Shown here: in pieces, positions 22,812-29,027 of the stretch | Layout: every line of letters begins with the position of its first letter | Position numbering within the stretch: the stretch's first letter is position 1 | DNA from: Phycisphaeraceae bacterium | GTDB lineage: Bacteria; Planctomycetota; Phycisphaerae; Phycisphaerales; UBA1924 | Direction: 5' to 3' | NCBI GenBank assembly: GCA_009827215.1 | Contig: WUAJ01000005.1 | Coordinates: 1 to 29,027, forward strand | Length of the DNA: 29,027 nt | Translations under genes and position numbers: made by a program | Notes under the pieces: generated by a model | Told to the model about the DNA's origin: nothing | Database searches by the model: none | The model's input: only the letters and a program-made list of their open reading frames with translations

Positions 22812-23657
22812 CTATTCGTTGGAGGATTGTCCTGATCCAGCCTCGTTATTCCGATCATTCCCGGCACTGGCGCGGAACGATGCGAGTGGTTCACGCTCGA
22901 AACTCGGCACATCTCTTCCCATTTTTTTCCGGCGGAGGATCCGTTCCTGCATCGCTCGTTGTCGAGCAGGCATCTTCGAGAGCTCCTCAAGTTCTTCTTC
23001 TGTCAACACGACATCCTGCTCGCGCAGTGGAACATCCGCGACGACGACTGGATCCCCTGATGACATTGATATCGATGCTCCGCTCTGATCCGCAAGTTCG
23101 ATGCGATCATCGATCTGTCCATCGCTCACGATGATGAACTTCGGACGAACTCTCTTGACCTGCAAGTCGTCGAGTACAGCAGTTCCCGCACGAGCGGTTC
23201 CACCCTCGGCAACGATGCGTTGCGTGCCATCGATGCGGATGAAAGCGAGTGGATTGTTATTGTCGTTGATGTATCCTGTGTATCGCACACGCTTAGCGAG
23301 CGATCCTGATTCAGTGGTCTCTTCAGTTTCCGTTTCAGTCTCTGCAGGTGTGTTGTCCACGACCTCAAGCGTGATCGCTGGAGCATTATCCAGCATCCCG
23401 AAACGCGCAGCGATCGAGCCGGGATTGATCCGAACCTGCGGCGCAGTTTCTCGAGCGTCCGAACCAACATCCGAAGGTTGCGTGTTCGGGAAGGTCGAAG
23501 GGGTGTTCTGTGCGACTTGGTCCATCGTGGCTATCGGCTCAGATTCAGGGAGTCCGAATACACCGATCGCGATGGCGCCGAGCATGCAGACAAGTGCGAT
23601 GACTTGGTACATCATCGTCAGTCGTTGGGCCTTTGTTCGTGAAATCACACTGCTCAT
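22812..23657 (-). CDS. GspC-like inner-membrane protein of the secretion cluster
   Basis: The 281-residue protein has a short cytoplasmic end, one membrane segment (about 16-35, MYQVIALVCMLGAIAIGVFG) and a linker of about 80 residues rich in Thr, Glu and Pro. A small beta-rich domain (about 122-195) includes RVRYTGYINDNNNPLAFIRIDGTQRIVAEG and VKRVRPKFIIVSDG. This resembles the HR domain of GspC or PilP, which contacts the secretin. The C-terminus is a charged helix (LTEEELEELSKMPARQRAMQ) instead of a PDZ domain. The gene lies between the K-like and L-like genes, unlike the usual first position of gspC. Confidence 0.68.
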   Translation of the reverse strand: MSSVISRTKAQRLTMMYQVIALVCMLGAIAIGVFGLPESEPIATMDQVAQNTPSTFPNTQPSDVGSDARETAPQVRINPGSIAARFGMLDNAPAITLEVVDNTPAETETETEETTESGSLAKRVRYTGYINDNNNPLAFIRIDGTQRIVAEGGTARAGTAVLDDLQVKRVRPKFIIVSDGQIDDRIELADQSGASISMSSGDPVVVADVPLREQDVVLTEEELEELSKMPARQRAMQERILRRKKMGRDVPSFEREPLASFRASAGNDRNNEAGSGQSSNE

Positions 23658-23722
23658 AACATGCTCTCTATCGGCTTATCGGGATATTTTCAGTCAGAGT
23701 CCACCCACAGGGTAGCCTTGAA

Positions 23723-24586
23723 TTAGTACAGATCGGCAGGATCGATCCGCTGACTGTCAATACCGAGGTCTTTCCAGGTATAGAACGCACCAATTTCCAT
23801 CGCATTGCCCGTCGAGCGTCGGCTTGAGCTGGATCGGATCAGTGTCACTCCGCCGTAGCGAGCGAGGAGTCGTCCCAGGCTCGTCCCGCGGCCGCCTCGC
23901 ACCTCCACGACCACCCCCCAGAGCTGGACATCCGTCGCGTATCGACGCAAAACCGCCGTTCGTTGCTCAGAGGTCACGCCCGCTCGTGTCGCGGATTCGA
24001 CAAGCACCTGTCGTGTGAGCTCTTCCCCGGCTTCGCGGCGTAGAAGCAGGTCGTCTGCCAGACGGAGACCCGCATTCCCGGCAACCGCGGATCCGATCGA
24101 TTCGATCACCACCGGTGGTGCGGTATGGATACTGATCGCCGCGGGACCGAATGGGCGCGTCAGCCGTTCGTATTCTCTGGGACCAACACGCTCAGACAGA
24201 GTTCTGAGCGACAATCCGACCTCGTTCACTTGCGGATCAGGAACGCTTGAAAGATCCGAGAGCATCGATCCTTGTGCATCAAAGAGGTAGATCGAGACTA
24301 TGGAGCTATCGGACAAAGTGATGTCCATCGCTTTGCCTGTGCCTTCTTCGAGGACCTCGTCGAGTTCGCGTCCGTTCTGCTGTCGTAACCAGGCACCGAT
24401 CGCTTCTTGGAGTCCTCGTCCCGAGTGATGCTCAAAGTACGCGTTGATCTGACGATTCACAACCAACTGCTGCGTGGACATTCTTCGGAGCGACAGCGAC
24501 AGGCTGAGTCCGACGACAACCATCAGCAGGATCACCATTGGCATCACAAAGCCGCGCTTCGAGTAGGAATGCTCGGTTGGGCGCAT
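23723..24586 (-). CDS. gspK: GspK-like minor pseudopilin
   Basis: The 287-residue protein begins MRPTEHSYSKRGFVMPMVILLMVVVGLSLSL. A prepilin-peptidase site (KRG before FVMPM) precedes a hydrophobic N-helix that lacks the Glu5 of major pilins, as is typical of GspK. A large alpha-helical insertion follows (about 150-230), including RTLSERVGPREY and GVTSEQRTAVLRRYAT, consistent with the helix-hairpin-rich GspK head. GspK caps the pseudopilus together with GspI and GspJ. The start overlaps the gspJ stop by one nucleotide. Confidence 0.78.
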   Translation of the reverse strand: MRPTEHSYSKRGFVMPMVILLMVVVGLSLSLSLRRMSTQQLVVNRQINAYFEHHSGRGLQEAIGAWLRQQNGRELDEVLEEGTGKAMDITLSDSSIVSIYLFDAQGSMLSDLSSVPDPQVNEVGLSLRTLSERVGPREYERLTRPFGPAAISIHTAPPVVIESIGSAVAGNAGLRLADDLLLRREAGEELTRQVLVESATRAGVTSEQRTAVLRRYATDVQLWGVVVEVRGGRGTSLGRLLARYGGVTLIRSSSSRRSTGNAMEIGAFYTWKDLGIDSQRIDPADLY

Positions 24587-25725
24587 CAGGTGTCACCTCC
24601 ACCGAGACTGTTGGAGTTGTTGTTGCCTGGAAGGTCGATGCCTCCACCTCCGCTGTCATCAGGAGGTTCGCCTTGGCCGCCCGGACCATCACCCGGACCG
24701 CCTGGTCCGCCTCCGGCACCACCGCCGTTTCCGCCGCCTGTGCCGTCCTCGCCATCACCTCCGCTGCCGGAGTTGGAGCCGTCGGAGTCTTCTTCTCCCA
24801 GATCCAGCGGATCATCACCGAGCACCCAGTCGATCTCGAACATCCATGACGCGTAGGCGCCGGAGTTAAGGAGGATGTCGAACTCCGCGTATGCCGGGAG
24901 TTCGCTCATCTCGAGTGCTTCGTACTCTGTCACTTTCTCGTCGCTCTTGAAAATCGTCCAGGAGCAGACATTGATGTCCTTGACGAGCGGGATCGCGCCG
25001 GCGAGCCGGAAACGGATCTCGTCTTGAGTTCCCGCTGCATCGTGAAGCGGAGTCCCGCCGTAGCGGAGGTAGTTCGCTTCTGTCCAGAGGATCGGTCTCC
25101 ACCAGAGTGTCCATCCAGTCGGTTCAGCGCTTGCAAGGAGCATCTTCTCGTCGGCTTTGGGATCTGGGTCCAAGAGTCCGACACGGCGCATGATTTGTTC
25201 GCGCGCGCCGTCTGGACGCAGTTCAAACACTGAGCGGATGACACCACCTGAAGCATCGGCCGTGGAGAAATCGAGCGAGTTCTCATCGCGATCAGTGAGT
25301 CGTGCCCACTGAGCAGCGTGTGTTCCCATATCCATCGCGATCGGAGCTGCGGAAACCACAACCTCGAAACGCTGAGGCTGCCAAGCTCCGAGCATTTCAG
25401 AGTAGATCGGGTCGGGTTCGAGGATGATCCGTGAACGATCCTCGTACGCTTGCACATCCTCAGTGTTGACCCCATCAGACTGCGATGCTTGGTTCCCCTG
25501 ATCCTGCAAGATCTGGAGCGTGAGCAACGCGCGGCGCATCGTCATCTGAGTGATGTGCATCTGCGTCGCGGCGTTGTACTGTGTTCCGAAAATCCGCTCC
25601 ATGTTGCGCGTCGCGGCGAACACCCCTGAGATCCCGAGGAGCACCAATCCACCCACGACAATCGCGAGCGTGAGCTCGACGAGCGTGAAGCCTCGAGTGT
25701 TTCGGTTTGTTGGGAGCTTCATCAT
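24586..25725 (-). CDS. gspJ: GspJ-like pseudopilin with a Gly-rich acidic C-terminal tail
   Basis: The 379-residue protein has a clear type IV prepilin N-terminus (TRGFTLVELTLAIVVGGLVLLG), processed after the Gly and retaining Glu5. The globular part (about 40-305) fits GspJ by size and cluster position. The last roughly 70 residues (24586-24810) are unusual: an acidic stretch (EEDSDGSNSGSGGDGED), then long Gly/Pro/Asp-rich sequence ending NNNSNSLGGGDT. GspJ normally has about 200 residues and no such tail. GspJ forms part of the pseudopilus tip, so the tail may be exposed in the periplasm. It overlaps gspI by 4 nt and gspK by 1 nt. Confidence 0.82.
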   Translation of the reverse strand: MMKLPTNRNTRGFTLVELTLAIVVGGLVLLGISGVFAATRNMERIFGTQYNAATQMHITQMTMRRALLTLQILQDQGNQASQSDGVNTEDVQAYEDRSRIILEPDPIYSEMLGAWQPQRFEVVVSAAPIAMDMGTHAAQWARLTDRDENSLDFSTADASGGVIRSVFELRPDGAREQIMRRVGLLDPDPKADEKMLLASAEPTGWTLWWRPILWTEANYLRYGGTPLHDAAGTQDEIRFRLAGAIPLVKDINVCSWTIFKSDEKVTEYEALEMSELPAYAEFDILLNSGAYASWMFEIDWVLGDDPLDLGEEDSDGSNSGSGGDGEDGTGGGNGGGAGGGPGGPGDGPGGQGEPPDDSGGGGIDLPGNNNSNSLGGGDT

Positions 25726-26318
25726 GGCGCGGTGTTCCCCAGATCCCCGCCGTCGAGTTGCATGAGTCGTTCAAACAAGCGTTCCATCCCGCCGGGAGAG
25801 TCGATCATCGTCTGGAGCGAATCCGGATTGGAGAACGCGAGGGGATCGATCAACCGCGTCAGCTGCGCGTTGGGGAGTTCAGTGGAGAATCCGCGATTGC
25901 CGCCGGAGTCTTCTCCGAGCCAGACCTTGATGGAGACCAATCGGATGCGATCGAAGTTGATCCCCGACCCGATGGTGTCCGCCTCGCTCTCGGCAGGGGG
26001 CTCGGCCATCTCGAACTCAACAGGAGACACATCGAGCGTCCATCGGTACAGGTCCATGTCGTACTCGATCGGGAGATTCGAGCTCGGCATCGCGTCCTGA
26101 TCGTCGATGTACTGGAGCATCAAACGATTCGCGAGCTCCGCGGCTCCGAGGCGCTGTTGCAAACGACGCTGCGAGGAGTTCATAAACGACACGGCGCTCG
26201 CGAGCGTCGCGGCGACCATCCCGAGCAGCACAGTCGCAAGTACCGCTTCGATCAGCGTCGCGCCGCGGCGCGTCGCCGATGCGTGGTGTCTGAACGAGGT
26301 GGTGCGTGTGAGGGTCAT
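25722..26318 (-). CDS. gspI: GspI-like minor pseudopilin
   Basis: The product is about 198 residues from the ATG at 26318. The frame is open to a TTG at 26345 next to the gspG stop, but the ATG gives a leader of usual length (MTLTRTTSFRHHASATRRG). The prepilin motif is RRGATLIEAVLATVLLGMVAATLAS, with Glu at position 5 of the mature protein. The short head domain contains LYRWTLDVSP and RIRLVSIKVWLGE, consistent with a minor pseudopilin of the I type, which nucleates the tip complex with J and K. I versus H cannot be firmly separated. It lies between gspG and gspJ. Confidence 0.78.
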   Translation of the reverse strand: MTLTRTTSFRHHASATRRGATLIEAVLATVLLGMVAATLASAVSFMNSSQRRLQQRLGAAELANRLMLQYIDDQDAMPSSNLPIEYDMDLYRWTLDVSPVEFEMAEPPAESEADTIGSGINFDRIRLVSIKVWLGEDSGGNRGFSTELPNAQLTRLIDPLAFSNPDSLQTMIDSPGGMERLFERLMQLDGGDLGNTAP

Positions 26319-26341
26319 TGTGTTATCGAGCGCGGACGAGA

Positions 26342-26755
26342 TCAATCGCCGGTGGTGACATCCATGGTCCAGAGGTTGATGTCATCCTCTGTACCCATTT
26401 CTTTGTCGGGACCTCCGGAGCGGAGTTCATACGCTCGTGTCGAACCAGGCGTCGGGAGGTAGTAGAATGGCTCCTTAAATGCGTCGAGCTCAGAGCCTTC
26501 TTTCATGAATGATGGGATAAGTGCTGCGAGCGATGCAGGGGCATCGCCAGCGTTTTCTGCTCGGTAGGATTCAATCTGCGTTTGAACAGTTCGCATGCTC
26601 GTCTTGGTGGTCTTGATGCGTGCTCGTTCGATCTGAGCTGGAATCGCGACTGCAGCACCGGCCATCAGAATTCCAAGGATCACGAGCACCGCGGTGAGCT
26701 CGATGAGCGAGAAGCCGGGGCGTGCGTGCTGGAAAGGTCGTGTCTGAGAAATCAT
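26342..26755 (-). CDS. gspG: GspG-like major pseudopilin
   Basis: The 137-residue protein begins MISQTRPFQHARPGFSLIELTAVLVILGILMAGAAVAIP, a classic prepilin leader and N-helix with Glu5. The head fits GspG: helix IKTTKTSMRTVQTQIESYRAENAGDAP, then PFYYLPTPGSTRAYELRSGGPDKEMGTEDDI. The closing SGGPDKEMGTEDD corresponds to the calcium-binding loop of GspG. The usual DPWGxPY motif is only partly kept (LDAFKEPFYY). GspG polymerises into the pseudopilus piston. The start has GGAG 6 nt upstream, and a 6-bp hairpin lies 22 nt upstream. Confidence 0.88.
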   Translation of the reverse strand: MISQTRPFQHARPGFSLIELTAVLVILGILMAGAAVAIPAQIERARIKTTKTSMRTVQTQIESYRAENAGDAPASLAALIPSFMKEGSELDAFKEPFYYLPTPGSTRAYELRSGGPDKEMGTEDDINLWTMDVTTGD

Positions 26756-26776
26756 CTTCGGCTCCGTTGGTCGATC

Positions 26777-26794
26777 AGGACAAGAAGCTGTCCT
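26777..26794 (-). promoter_or_regulatory. Hairpin in the gspG leader
   Basis: AGGACA and TGTCCT (26777-26782 and 26789-26794) form a perfect 6-bp stem with a 6-nt loop. It sits 22 nt upstream of the gspG ATG, in the 132-nt spacer after gspF. It has no T-tract. It could be an mRNA-stabilising or processing stem that lets the major pseudopilin be made in excess over GspF. Confidence 0.35.
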
Positions 26795-26887
26795 TGGTGT
26801 ATGTGCTCAACGCGTAAATCCAGCGTATGTTGCGATCAGTCGTGTCTACTCCACAGGATTCGGCCCTCAGACCCATCCTGTTCATTA

Positions 26888-28087
26888 TTATAAGGCCGAT
26901 CCGGTCATTTTCATCATCGGGAGCATGATCGCAAGAATCAGAATCCCCACGATGACAAACAACAGCACAATCAGCAGCGGCTCAAGCACCGCCATGAGTC
27001 GATCGGTCTTCTTGTCAACATTCTGTGAATGGTCCCGCGCCAGTGCGTCAAACGCGGAATCCAGGTCCCCCGCTTGATCCGCCGCGACGAGGAGCTTCCG
27101 CGTCGAGAGCGGGAGCGCCTCGACCTTCTCGATCAGCGAGCGGAACAACCCACCCTCGATGAGGCGCTGCTGGAGACGCTGGAGGTCCTTGTTGAGCTTG
27201 GGGTGGCTGATCACACCAGAGGACACAGAAATCGCATCGCTGAGCACAATCCCTGATCGTGTCATCGATCCCATCACAGAGAAGAACCTCGTTAGTTCCT
27301 GCTCCATCACCACATCACGCACGAACGGCATATTGCGAGTCAGACGGATCGCGAGCTTCGCAACGACGGATCTCCAAAGGAATGCGATGATCAACAGCAA
27401 AACCAGCCCGCCGAGAATGAACAGGATATTGGCGCGAAGCATGGAGCCGATCGATACGAGGATCTTGGTGAAGGTCGGGACCTCGATACCTGAGCTGACC
27501 ATGGATTCGCCGATCGTCGGGATCACGATGGTCATCATGACCATCGCCGCGATGAGCGCGATCGAGAGCACGATGGATGGATAGATCATGAGCGTCGCGG
27601 CTTTGCCGGACACTTCCAGACGACGACGAGCGCCGATCGAGAGCTGCTTGCACGCGCCGGCAAGGTCTCCGGTCTTCTCCGCGGCTTTGTACACGGCACA
27701 AGTCACTTGGTCGAAGCTCCCCACCTGCGCGCACGCATCGCTGAAGCTCGTGCCTTGCGCGACGAGCGATCGGAGCTGAAGGATGCGATCCTCGTTGTTT
27801 GATTTGACGACGCTCGATGCGACCTCGAGCGCTTCAGTTAGAGGCACACCTCTTTCGAGCAGTTGCGAGAGCTGTGCATCAAACTCCGCATGATCCTTGA
27901 GCGTCATGTCCTGCTCGTTGGATGCCCAATCCGGGAGTTTCCAGGTTTTGACGAGGACTTGACGATCCTTGCGGAGCGTGCTCGCGAGTGCTCGGCTTGA
28001 GCGTGCTGATTTGACACCGATCGCCTTGCCGCCGGATTGCTTGTTGGCGATATACAAAAACGAGCTGTTGAGCGGTGCTCTGGTCAT
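26888..28087 (-). CDS. gspF: Type II secretion inner-membrane platform protein GspF
   Basis: GspF is the polytopic platform protein that couples the ATPase GspE to pseudopilus growth. The frame is open to 28294, but the ATG at 28087 (MTRAPLNSSFLYIANKQSGGKAIG) gives the normal family length of 399. The upstream part is arginine-rich and unlike GspF. There are two T2SSF domains (about 65-190 and 265-395), the first with QLSQLLERGVPLTEAL, the second with RFFSVMGSMTRSGIVLSDAI. Membrane segments include YPSIVLSIALIAAMVMMTIVIP, ILFILGGLVLLLIIAFLW and a C-terminal LLIVLLFVIVGILILAIMLPM. No strong ribosome binding site is visible. It is the first gene of the cluster; gspE and gspD are not upstream. 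Confidence 0.92.
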   Translation of the reverse strand: MTRAPLNSSFLYIANKQSGGKAIGVKSARSSRALASTLRKDRQVLVKTWKLPDWASNEQDMTLKDHAEFDAQLSQLLERGVPLTEALEVASSVVKSNNEDRILQLRSLVAQGTSFSDACAQVGSFDQVTCAVYKAAEKTGDLAGACKQLSIGARRRLEVSGKAATLMIYPSIVLSIALIAAMVMMTIVIPTIGESMVSSGIEVPTFTKILVSIGSMLRANILFILGGLVLLLIIAFLWRSVVAKLAIRLTRNMPFVRDVVMEQELTRFFSVMGSMTRSGIVLSDAISVSSGVISHPKLNKDLQRLQQRLIEGGLFRSLIEKVEALPLSTRKLLVAADQAGDLDSAFDALARDHSQNVDKKTDRLMAVLEPLLIVLLFVIVGILILAIMLPMMKMTGSAL

Positions 28088-28126
28088 TGTGATTCTGATT
28101 CGGATGGACCTGATTTGGGTCCTGAT

Positions 28127-28155
28127 AACGATTGATACCGCGTGTATCGCTCGTT
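28127..28155 (-). promoter_or_regulatory. Inverted repeat in the gspF leader
   Basis: AACGA (28127-28131) pairs with TCGTT (28151-28155) and GATAC (28134-28138) with GTATC (28144-28148), separated by a 2x2 internal loop and capped by 5 nt. The symmetric 29-nt element ends 39 nt upstream of the gspF ATG. It could be an operator or a leader hairpin. Confidence 0.3.
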
Positions 28156-28187
28156 GGTTCAACATCGGCGGCTTCGCGGGCCCAACT

Positions 28188-28217
28188 GTATACGATATGT
28201 GCGGTAGAGAGCTTGAA
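28188..28217 (-). promoter_or_regulatory. Candidate promoter of the type II secretion cluster
   Basis: On the minus strand TTCAAG (28217-28212) and GTATAC (28193-28188) are separated by 18 nt. They lie about 100 nt upstream of gspF, in the 262-nt divergent spacer with the threonine dehydrogenase gene. Both hexamers are imperfect. No clear promoter for the opposite gene is seen. Confidence 0.25.
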
Positions 28218-28349
28218 TTGTCGCGTTTCGGTGTGGATTGCCGCTGACAAAGGGTCAAACGCACGAGCCGCGTCAAGAATGCCTCACTGTTCATATTCAG
28301 AAGACAATTGTCGGCTCTGATCGATCATCCGAATCCCTGAGATCCATCC

Positions 28350-29027
28350 ATGACCATGACTTCCGCATCGACCCAAGACGATTCTGCCGCGACCCAGTCC
28401 ACGATGCGAGGATTGATCAAGCACCACGCCGGTCCCGAACTCCAGCTGGTCAACGATCGTCCGATCCCAGAGCCGGGACCCCGCGAGGTCCGCATCAAGG
28501 TCAAGAAGGTCGGTATCTGCGGCACGGATCGTCACATCTGGGAATGGGACGAGTGGGCAGCGGGACGCATCCCTCCAGGGATCATCACCGGACACGAGTT
28601 TGTCGGAGAGGTCGATAAGGTCGGATCAGCCGTGACCAAGTTCTCCCCAGGTCGGCGCGTCAGCGCCGAGGGGCACATGACCAAGGGGCTCGACTACAAC
28701 TCACGCACAGGAAACGCGCACATCGCGACGGACACGCAGATCTTTGGCATCGACTGCGACGGATGCTTCGCGGAATACATGGTGGTACCGGAAGAGAATG
28801 TGTGGCCCGTGCATCCGGACATTGACGACAAGCACGCCGCGATCTTTGATCCGCTCGGGAACGCGGTGCACACCGTGATGGAAGCGGGGGTCAGCGCCAA
28901 GACCGTGCTGATCTCAGGAGTCGGGATCATCGGACTCATGGCGGTGACGGTCGCGAAAGCCGCGGGGGCCGCGAGGATCTACTGCACCGATGTCAATCCT
29001 CCGAGACTCGAGCTCGCGAAGAAGCTC
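28350..29027 (+). CDS. tdh: L-threonine 3-dehydrogenase-like zinc alcohol dehydrogenase (partial, 3' end outside window)
   Basis: The 226 visible codons match L-threonine 3-dehydrogenase, which oxidises threonine to 2-amino-3-oxobutyrate with NAD. Seen are KVKKVGICGTDRHIWEWDEW (catalytic-zinc Cys), IITGHEFVGEVDKVG (zinc His and Glu), VSAEGH, GCFAEYMVVP, FDPLGNAVHT and the start of the Rossmann fold VLISGVGIIGLMAV. WDEW and FDPLGNAVHT are characteristic of TDH rather than other members. The structural-zinc segment (normally four Cys after EGH) reads MTKGLDYNSRTGNAHIATDT and has no cysteine. An N-terminal extension of 18 residues precedes MRGLIKHH, where family members usually start, so the start could be at 28404. 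No ribosome binding site is obvious at either. Confidence 0.88.
   Translation, partial: MTMTSASTQDDSAATQSTMRGLIKHHAGPELQLVNDRPIPEPGPREVRIKVKKVGICGTDRHIWEWDEWAAGRIPPGIITGHEFVGEVDKVGSAVTKFSPGRRVSAEGHMTKGLDYNSRTGNAHIATDTQIFGIDCDGCFAEYMVVPEENVWPVHPDIDDKHAAIFDPLGNAVHTVMEAGVSAKTVLISGVGIIGLMAVTVAKAAGAARIYCTDVNPPRLELAKKL

Noticed and set aside
28088..28294. N-terminal extension of GspF back to 28294
   Set aside because: It would add 69 Arg/Ser-rich residues unlike any GspF and would fill most of the divergent promoter region; the ATG at 28087 gives the normal family length.

Overview
The window looks like a chromosomal segment of a planctomycete, most likely of the class Phycisphaerae. This is inferred from the gene style: secreted proteins built from tandem PA14 or LamG/beta-helix modules, an IlvE of the simple class IV type, a split-type PheT, an HscA-like Hsp70 and a reduced type II secretion pseudopilin cluster. 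No rRNA is present to confirm it. GC is moderate (about 57% where I counted in coding DNA), and GATC is conspicuously frequent in genes and spacers. There are no insertion sequences, CRISPR arrays, tRNAs or prophage genes.

Layout. 1-3244 (minus) is a large secreted protein of at least seven tandem PA14-like repeats, running off the left edge. 3374-5356 (minus) is a secreted LamG + beta-helix protein. 5418-7856 (minus) is a lipoprotein/HscA-like Hsp70 pair. 7903-10017 (plus) is pheT and 10256-11275 (plus) is ilvE. 11287-16332 (minus) is a tightly packed housekeeping operon read dnaX, ybaB, Nudix hydrolase, cyclodeaminase-like protein, SpoIIE-type phosphatase, YkgJ-type Cys-cluster protein. The SRP RNA gene (ffs) lies just upstream of dnaX. 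16623-19993 (plus) holds a doubtful 86-aa ORF, a two-gene membrane pair (unknown + DUF456) and a PIN-PhoH ATPase. 20015-28087 (minus) is a type II secretion inner-membrane/pseudopilus cluster in the order gspF, G, I, J, K, C-like, L-like, M-like, ending in a TPR lipoprotein. 28350-29027 (plus) is the start of a threonine dehydrogenase gene, cut by the right edge.

The most informative observation is in dnaX. The 373-codon reading frame ends right after an A8 run. The conserved DnaX C-terminus lies in the -1 frame, with an SD-like hexamer before the run and a GC-rich stem-loop after it. This is the layout of a programmed gamma/tau frameshift. The DnaX protein also lacks the Cys4 zinc module, and the partial threonine dehydrogenase separately lacks its Cys4 structural zinc site. 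The beta-helix section of the LamG protein is poorer in GC and in GATC than both flanks of the same gene, suggesting an acquired module.

How the genes may work together. The type II secretion cluster supplies the inner-membrane platform and pseudopilus, but the secretin GspD, ATPase GspE and prepilin peptidase must be elsewhere. The two large signal-peptide proteins at the left are plausible kinds of substrate, though nothing here links them directly. The ffs-dnaX-ybaB block is the classic bacterial arrangement, but recR, its usual companion, is replaced by signalling and metabolic genes.
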